Source of the DNA: Rouxiella aceris
Lineage (GTDB): Bacteria > Pseudomonadota > Gammaproteobacteria > Enterobacterales > Enterobacteriaceae
Direction: 5' to 3'
Length of the DNA stretch: 64,000 nt
NCBI RefSeq assembly: GCF_012933545.1
Contig: NZ_JAADJU010000001.1
Span: 620,001 to 684,000, forward strand
The position numbers and the translations under genes are program-made. Under the pieces are notes generated by a model. It was given only the letters and a program-made list of their open reading frames with translations, was not told the origin of the DNA and made no database searches. Numbering within the stretch: position 1 is the first letter of the stretch; every line of letters begins with the position of its first letter. Shown one piece after another: positions 57,210 through 64,000 of the stretch.

Positions 57210-57488
57210 ATTTTCACTACCTCTAACTATGTCCTTTGGTCAAACACCGTCCTGAATTTATCAGGTAGAAATCAAGCCTTTGAGGTTGACTCGCTCTGGC
57301 GATAAACAAAAAAAACCTCACCCGGGGTAAACACCAGGCCAGGAGGGGTTTTTCATTTTGAGTGGTATTTTACCGTAGAGTTCCTTTGGGATCATCGTTT
57401 ACTTTCACCCACGTTGCGCCCCCGTTCGTTGCATCGTAGTATGGCAACCATGTCATCCAGCAGTTATCCAGAGCCTATACTCAAAATA

Positions 57489-58922
57489 ATGCGTTTTTTA
57501 CGAATTGTCAGTGGATTAGCCTGCGCGATTGCTCTTAATGCAAACGCAGCGCAGGTAGAAAACTATACTCAATATCTGCCGGAAGGTACAAATCTGTCAG
57601 TACTGGTACAGAAGATTGGCGCAACCACGCCCGTTCTCGATTACCACGGTGATCAAATGGCCTTACCCGCCAGTACCATGAAAGTGCTCACCGCGCTGGC
57701 CGCCTTGTTACAGTTAGGCCCGGATTTTCGCTTTAATACCACGTTGGAAACCAAAGGCAGTATCAGCGATGGCATACTTCGCGGCGATTTAATCGCCCGT
57801 TTTGACGGTGACCCGACGTTTAAGCGTCAGAATATTCGGAATATGGTCGCAGTATTAAAAAAACAGGGCGTCAAAGAGATCAGCGGCAATGTGGTGATTG
57901 ATACCTCGGTGTTCGCCAGTCACGATAAAGCGCCAGGCTGGCCGTGGAATGATATTACCCAGTGTTTTAGCGCCCCGCCGGCCGCTGCCATTGTCGATCG
58001 CAACTGTTTTTCGGTATCACTTTACAGTGCTGCCAAAGCGGATGAGAACGCGTTTATCCGCGTAGCCTCTTATTATCCGGTCCATATGTTTAGCGAAGTG
58101 CGTACGCTGGCCAAAGGCTCGCCGGATGCGCAATATTGCGAACTGGATGTTGTTCCCGGCGAGTTCAACCGCTTTACACTGACCGGTTGTCTGACGCAAC
58201 GCAGCGATCCCTTACCTTTGGCCTTTGCCATTCAGGATGGCGCTGCCTATGCCGGGGCGATCCTCAAAGATGAGCTGTTACAGGCAGATATCCAGATTGA
58301 TGGCACCTTAAAACGTCAAACGCAAGCCACCCCGGCCGGTACTATATTGGCGCAAACCCAATCGGCACCGCTGCACGAGCTGCTGCATATGATGTTGAAA
58401 AAATCTGACAACATGATTGCCGATACCGTATTTCGCACCATTGGTCATCAACGCTTTGGCGTACCCGGTACCTGGCGTGCGGGTTCCGATGCCGTGCGTC
58501 AGGTGTTGCGCCAAAAGGCAGGCATTGAGCTGGGCAACTCCATTCAGGTAGATGGATCCGGATTATCACGCCACGATCTGGTGTCGCCAAAGACCATGAT
58601 GCAGGCGTTGCAGTATATCGCCGAGCACGACAAGGAACTGGATTTTATCTCCATGCTGCCATTGGCCGGTCATGATGGCACCTTGCAATACCGTGGCGGT
58701 CTGCATGAAGCGGGGGTCGATGGCAAAGTCTCGGCAAAAACCGGTTCTCTGGCAGGCGTCTATAATTTGGCCGGGTTTATTACCACCGCCAGCGGTCAGC
58801 GTTTGGCATTTGTGCAGTATCTTTCGGGTTATGCCGTTCCTCCGGAAGATCAGCGCACGCGCCGGGCACCTTTAGTTCGTTTTGAGAGCCGTCTGTATCG
58901 CGATATTTATCAAAACAACTAA
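57489..58922 (+). CDS. dacB: D-alanyl-D-alanine carboxypeptidase/endopeptidase PBP4
   Basis: DacB, 477 aa as in E. coli, is a periplasmic penicillin-binding protein that trims and cleaves peptidoglycan cross-links. The signal peptide MRFLRIVSGLACAIALNANA is cleaved before AQVEN. Active-site motifs: STMK with Ser62 and Lys65, SDN in MLKKSDNMIA, and KTGS in SAKTGSLAG. Start 57489 places the signal peptide correctly; the frame is open to 57414. A weak GC hairpin with flanking A and T runs at about 57309-57352 precedes it. pmrA follows after 33 bp. Confidence 0.95.
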   Translation: MRFLRIVSGLACAIALNANAAQVENYTQYLPEGTNLSVLVQKIGATTPVLDYHGDQMALPASTMKVLTALAALLQLGPDFRFNTTLETKGSISDGILRGDLIARFDGDPTFKRQNIRNMVAVLKKQGVKEISGNVVIDTSVFASHDKAPGWPWNDITQCFSAPPAAAIVDRNCFSVSLYSAAKADENAFIRVASYYPVHMFSEVRTLAKGSPDAQYCELDVVPGEFNRFTLTGCLTQRSDPLPLAFAIQDGAAYAGAILKDELLQADIQIDGTLKRQTQATPAGTILAQTQSAPLHELLHMMLKKSDNMIADTVFRTIGHQRFGVPGTWRAGSDAVRQVLRQKAGIELGNSIQVDGSGLSRHDLVSPKTMMQALQYIAEHDKELDFISMLPLAGHDGTLQYRGGLHEAGVDGKVSAKTGSLAGVYNLAGFITTASGQRLAFVQYLSGYAVPPEDQRTRRAPLVRFESRLYRDIYQNN

Positions 58923-58955
58923 GCGACTCAATCACTAAGAGCATAAACACTTTTT

Positions 58956-59618
58956 ATGAAACTGCTGATAGTCGAAGATGACGAGCTGTTGCGCCAGGGG
59001 CTGACCCTGGCGCTAAACGGCGAAAATTATGCCAGCGATAGCGCCGCCAGCGCCGCTGAGGCCAATGCTTTGCTGCAAAGCAGTCAATACAGCCTGATCA
59101 TTCTGGATTTGGGGCTGCCCGATATCGATGGCGCTACCCTGTTGCGTCAGTGGCGTCGACAGAATATTGCCTTGCCGGTGCTGATTTTAACCGCCCGTGA
59201 TGCGCTGGAAGACCGTGTTGATGGGCTTGATGCCGGGGCTGATGACTATTTGGTCAAGCCTTTCGCGCTGGTCGAACTTTTGGCCCGCGTCCGCGCGCTG
59301 ATCCGCCGCTATCAGGGGCATAGCGATAATTTGATGGTGGTCGGCAACCTGACGCTAAATCTCTCCAGCCAGCAGGTCTACCAGCAGGAACAGCTGGTAG
59401 AGATCACCCCAAAGGAGTTCGCCATTCTCTCCAGGCTGATTATGCGTGCCGGGCAAACCGTTAATCGCGAACTGTTGCAGCAGGATCTCTATTCCTGGCA
59501 GGACGATTTGGGATCCAATACCCTTGAAGTGCATATTCATAATTTGCGCCGCAAGTTGGGTAAAGATCTGATCCATACCGTACGCGGCATTGGCTACCGT
59601 CTGGATACGCCCGCATGA
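58956..59618 (+). CDS. pmrA: OmpR-family response regulator PmrA/BasR
   Basis: The 220-residue regulator has a receiver domain with Asp8-Asp9, phosphoacceptor Asp51 (LIILDLGLPD) and the KPF lysine, and a winged-helix DNA-binding domain (ITPKEFAILSRLIMRAG, NTLEVHIHNLRRKLG, IHTVRGIGYRL). It is closest to BasR/PmrA among E. coli regulators; QseB is the main alternative. PmrA controls lipid A modification in response to PmrB. The stop overlaps the pmrB start (ATGA). Confidence 0.86.
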   Translation: MKLLIVEDDELLRQGLTLALNGENYASDSAASAAEANALLQSSQYSLIILDLGLPDIDGATLLRQWRRQNIALPVLILTARDALEDRVDGLDAGADDYLVKPFALVELLARVRALIRRYQGHSDNLMVVGNLTLNLSSQQVYQQEQLVEITPKEFAILSRLIMRAGQTVNRELLQQDLYSWQDDLGSNTLEVHIHNLRRKLGKDLIHTVRGIGYRLDTPA

Positions 59619-60691
59619 CCAGCATGCGGCGGCGGTTGTTGGTGATGCTGGCGCTGATTCTATTTGTCACGCAGTTGACCAGTGTTTTCTGGCTATGGCA
59701 TGAAAGCCAGGAGCAGATTAACTTACTAGTTAATGACACCCTATCGGCCAAGGTGCGCAATGCCCATGTCGAAAAGGAGATTGCCGAAGCCATTGCCTCG
59801 CTGATTGCCCCTTCGTTAACCATGCTAGCAGTCACACTGCTGCTCTGTTTCTGGGCGATAAGCTGGATCATCAGCCCCCTCAGGCAGTTGCAAAAACGCC
59901 TTGAGACGCGTTCTGCCGATAACCTCTCTCCCTTGCCATTAAACAGTGAGATCAGCGAAGTCGTGGCCGTGACCCGAGCGATCAATCAGCTACTTTCCCG
60001 ACTGTCACACACTATTGCCCAGGAAAGACTCTTTACCGCCGATGCCGCCCATGAACTGCGTACTCCGCTGGCCGGGCTGCGGTTACACCTTGAATTGATG
60101 GATAAAAACGGGGTTGCAGGCAGCAGTATGCTGATCGGCCGTATCGATCAATTAATGCATACTGTCGAGCAGTTGCTGATGCTTTCCCGCGCCGGACAAA
60201 ACTTTGCCAAAGGGCAGTATCAGCAAGTGGATTTGCTTAACCATGTGCTTGAGCCTTTGCGTGAAGAGCTTGCTGAAATGCTCGCCGGACATCAGCAACG
60301 TCTGGTAACCCAGGGGCAAATCCAGCGTGAAGTAGAAGGCGATGCGGTCCTGTTGCGATTAATGCTGAGAAACGTGGTTGAGAATGCCCATCGTTATAGC
60401 CCGCCGAACAGCGATATCACCATAACGCTCGCAGAACGCGATCAGGGCGTGTTGGTACAGATTGATGACTGTGGGCCGGGAATTGATGAGAAAATGGCAG
60501 GTGAGTTGACTGAGGCCTTTAAACGGGCCGATCAACGCTTTGGCGGCAGCGGTCTGGGGCTCAATATTGTTTTGCGCATCATCAATCTGCACGGTGGCCA
60601 TTTGCGTCTGCTTAATCGTCAAAACAGCCCAGGGTTAAGCGTCCAGTGCTGGTTACCCTTCCGGGCCTTTACCCCTAACAGCGGCGAATAA
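59615..60691 (+). CDS. pmrB: Sensor histidine kinase PmrB/BasS
   Basis: The 358-residue kinase has two membrane helices (about 8-28 and 62-87) around a short periplasmic loop, then HAMP-like region, dimerisation helix with His146 (AHELRTPLAG) and ATPase domain with N (NVVENAHRYS), G1 DDCGPGID and G2 GGSGLGLNIV boxes. The loop holds two ExxE patterns, E30-SQ-E33 and E55-IA-E58, like the Fe3+-sensing motifs of Salmonella PmrB. Its start overlaps pmrA. Confidence 0.85.
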   Translation: MTSMRRRLLVMLALILFVTQLTSVFWLWHESQEQINLLVNDTLSAKVRNAHVEKEIAEAIASLIAPSLTMLAVTLLLCFWAISWIISPLRQLQKRLETRSADNLSPLPLNSEISEVVAVTRAINQLLSRLSHTIAQERLFTADAAHELRTPLAGLRLHLELMDKNGVAGSSMLIGRIDQLMHTVEQLLMLSRAGQNFAKGQYQQVDLLNHVLEPLREELAEMLAGHQQRLVTQGQIQREVEGDAVLLRLMLRNVVENAHRYSPPNSDITITLAERDQGVLVQIDDCGPGIDEKMAGELTEAFKRADQRFGGSGLGLNIVLRIINLHGGHLRLLNRQNSPGLSVQCWLPFRAFTPNSGE

Positions 60692-60718
60692 AAAAGGCCG
60701 CTGTTAAGCGACCTGAGT
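60692..60718 (+). terminator. pmrB terminator half (duplicated)
   Basis: AAAAGGCCGCT-GTTA-AGCGACC forms a 7-bp stem with one mismatch directly after the pmrB stop, but here it is followed by TGAG, not Ts. An identical 20-bp copy at 60846-60865 is followed by TTTT and looks like the original complete terminator end. Confidence 0.6.
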
Positions 60719-60865
60719 TTGATGACAAAGTCGTCTTGATGATCGAGATACCCGGGCATAGCACACCTAGGGGCGCTCCGGCGGGCAAGCCCGCTACGAC
60801 CCCAACGGTGCACTCTCCCTAATAACGGACTTTGTCAGCAGTCTGAGGCCGCTGTTAAGCGACCT
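60695..60865. mobile_element. Small inverted-repeat element flanked by 20-bp direct repeats
   Basis: AGGCCGCTGTTAAGCGACCT occurs at 60695-60714 and again at 60846-60865. The 131 bp between carry imperfect terminal inverted repeats: TGACAAAGTC at 60723-60732 and GACTTTGTCA at 60828-60837, with further matches outward to CTGAG/CTCAG-like ends. A GC hairpin GCGGGC-AA-GCCCGC sits inside (60780-60793). No ORF is present. It looks like a MITE-type or palindromic intergenic element that landed in the pmrB terminator. Confidence 0.6.
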
Positions 60866-60899
60866 TTTAGCACCATGGCTGAAATCTGGTTAAGCGAAC

Positions 60900-62090
<1,191 letters not shown>

Positions 62091-63062
62091 TCATTCACCC
62101 GGATGCTTTAAGCGAGCAACCAGGTTTTGTTCTGTTCTTGGATGCCACAAACGATGGCCAATTGCAGAAAACATTGCCCCTGCAACGACCACAAAGGCAC
62201 CAAAATAACCGATCAGGTTAAGCACCGGCGCGGCAAAGGTGTTTGGCCAGGCGAGCACCAGTAAATCTGAAAATAACAGGGTAAACAGGGGCGTTAAGGT
62301 AATTAACGCACTCACCTGTGCCGCCTGCCATCTCGCCATTGCTTCAGCTAATGCGCCGTACCCCACCAGAGTATTTGCGCCGCAGAACAGAAGACAGGCT
62401 AGTTGCCAGCTATTAAGTTGTAGCACCAACCCGGGCTTGGCCACGGGAAAGAGTGCAATAGCACATAAAGTGTACAGCATAAAAAGAATCTGCGGTGAAG
62501 TCAGTCTTCGCAGTAGTACTTTTTGCGCGACACCATAACTGACCCAAACGGTGGCGGCGCCTATTCCCAATATCACCCCCAGGGTGTAATCGGTCAGGCG
62601 GGTAAAGATCTCGATCAAACTGGTATTGAAAAATAATACCAGCCCGCAAATCAGCATCACTGCGCCAATAATCTGCGTAAATCGCATGCGTTCTTTCAAG
62701 ATAATGACGCTTGCGAACATCATGCCAACGGGTGAAAGCTGGCCGATTACCTGCGACGCCGTCGGACTGAGATATTTCAGCGACGAGCAAAATAACACAA
62801 AGTTACCCAGCAAGCCGCCAGTTGCGACCAGCAGGACAAATAACCATCGGGAACGACGGAAGAGCTGCATCGGAGGCAGTTTTCGCCGGACGAACAATAT
62901 CGCCCCCAGAACCCCCCCGGAGATCGCAAAGCGAAACCAGACGGCGGTCAACGGATCCATCACCACCAACACCTGCTTTAAGGCAATGGGCAAAACACCC
63001 CAGCACATAGCCGTGATGACCGCGAGCATAATGCCGATAGGCGCTTGTGATTTGATATCCAT
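62091..63062 (-). CDS. yhbE: EamA/DMT-family inner-membrane transporter YhbE
   Basis: The 323-residue protein is a ten-helix drug/metabolite transporter with two EamA repeats, collinear with E. coli YhbE (321 aa). LSPTASQVIGQLSPVGMM ends repeat 1 and ARWQAAQVSALITLTPLFTLLFSDL ends repeat 2 (read in parts). The substrate is unknown. It lies between rpmA and obgE as in E. coli; a terminator precedes it, so it may depend on read-through or its own promoter. Confidence 0.92.
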   Translation of the reverse strand: MDIKSQAPIGIMLAVITAMCWGVLPIALKQVLVVMDPLTAVWFRFAISGGVLGAILFVRRKLPPMQLFRRSRWLFVLLVATGGLLGNFVLFCSSLKYLSPTASQVIGQLSPVGMMFASVIILKERMRFTQIIGAVMLICGLVLFFNTSLIEIFTRLTDYTLGVILGIGAATVWVSYGVAQKVLLRRLTSPQILFMLYTLCAIALFPVAKPGLVLQLNSWQLACLLFCGANTLVGYGALAEAMARWQAAQVSALITLTPLFTLLFSDLLVLAWPNTFAAPVLNLIGYFGAFVVVAGAMFSAIGHRLWHPRTEQNLVARLKHPGE

Positions 63063-63090
63063 TTTTTGGCCGGTGTGGGCTAACAGAATG

Positions 63091-63120
63091 TAAAAAGCCC
63101 CGCAACTAATTGCGGGGCTT
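63091..63120 (-). terminator. rpmA terminator
   Basis: AAGCCCCGCAA-CTAA-TTGCGGGGCTT forms an 11-bp stem 27 bp past the rpmA stop, with TTTTT following on the minus strand. Confidence 0.9.
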
Positions 63121-63147
63121 ACATCAATCTATTAAGACTCGAAGAAA

Positions 63148-63417
<270 letters not shown>

Positions 63418-63423
63418 CTAAAC

Positions 63424-63783
<360 letters not shown>

Positions 63784-63809
63784 CTATAAATATTCACAAT
63801 AGGGCGCGA

Positions 63810-63838
63810 ATTCTACGCAAAAAATCAGCATATGACAA
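63810..63838 (-). promoter_or_regulatory. rplU-rpmA promoter
   Basis: On the minus strand TTGTCA and TAGAAT are separated by exactly 17 bases, ending 75 bp before the rplU start codon. It is a near-consensus sigma-70 promoter. Confidence 0.75.
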
Positions 63839-63994
63839 GAGCACAATCACCAGAAAAGAAGAAAAAAAGCGCAGTTCATTTGAACGCGTTTATCTCGCTC
63901 ATTTTTCAAGTACAATCAGTTCTACAGTTTGCATCATGTGCCAATGTGAGCAAGATCTCATTGCGGTGAAGAGAAACACAGCCGAAAAATCACA

Positions 63995-64000
63995 ATGAAC
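63995..64000 (+). CDS. ispB: Presumed first two codons of octaprenyl diphosphate synthase
   Basis: Only ATG AAC is inside the window. In E. coli ispB (starting MNL) is divergent from rplU at about this distance, so the call rests on synteny alone; no protein sequence can be judged. Confidence 0.35.

Overview
The window is chromosomal DNA of a gamma-proteobacterium of the order Enterobacterales. Housekeeping gene order matches the E. coli 68-72 min region almost gene for gene: rplU-rpmA-yhbE-obgE, dacB, greA, yhbY/rlmE-ftsH-folP-glmM-secG-leuU-metY-rimP-nusA-infB-rbfA-truB-rpsO-pnp-nlpI-yrbN-deaD, then yhbW, ubiV/ubiU/ubiT, yhbS, yhbQ/yhbP. A second syntenic block is fadH-rlmG-ygjP-ygjR-alx. 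pmrA-pmrB between dacB and obgE, a GH20 hexosaminidase, an OprB-type porin and an RpfF-type DSF synthase point away from Escherichia, toward a Yersiniaceae-like lineage (Serratia, Rahnella, Ewingella, Yersinia and relatives). The genus cannot be fixed from sequence reading alone.

Layout. 1-7.8 kb: truncated rpfF-like gene, fadH, rlmG, ygjP, ygjR, a class I glutamine amidotransferase and alx. 7.8-17 kb: secreted GH20 hexosaminidase, mgtA with an MgtL-type leader peptide and alternative stems, the anaerobic ribonucleotide reductase pair nrdD-nrdG with FNR and NrdR-like sites, and a broken RelE/ParE toxin gene. 17.2-24.7 kb: C-P lyase operon phnFGHIJKLMN plus a hexapeptide transferase, nearly all genes touching or overlapping; phnCDE, phnO and phnP are absent. 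24.7-25.9 kb: gene-free, GC-rich repeat region with a hairpin cluster, nine copies of an octanucleotide and a 298-bp element duplicated 378 bp apart. 26-36.6 kb: yhbP, yhbQ, OprB porin, yhbS, ubiT, ubiUV (oxygen-independent ubiquinone synthesis), an HlyD/ABC-2/ABC-2 exporter operon without an ATPase gene, and yhbW. 36.7-37.6 kb: GNAT/DUF1778 toxin-antitoxin pair. 37.7-64 kb: transcription, translation and RNA-decay genes, two tRNAs, envelope genes (glmM, ftsH, dacB), pmrAB, obgE and ribosomal proteins, ending at the presumed first codons of ispB.

Working together: deaD, pnp, rpsO, truB, rbfA, infB, nusA and rimP form one large gene-expression cluster on the minus strand. nrdDG and ubiTUV serve anaerobic life. 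mgtA and pmrAB respond to Mg2+ and cationic or iron stress. phn genes scavenge phosphonate phosphorus. The most unusual material is the rpfF/fadH edge, the mgtA leader, the repeat region, the ATPase-less exporter, the decayed toxin locus and a small inverted-repeat element inserted at the pmrB terminator.
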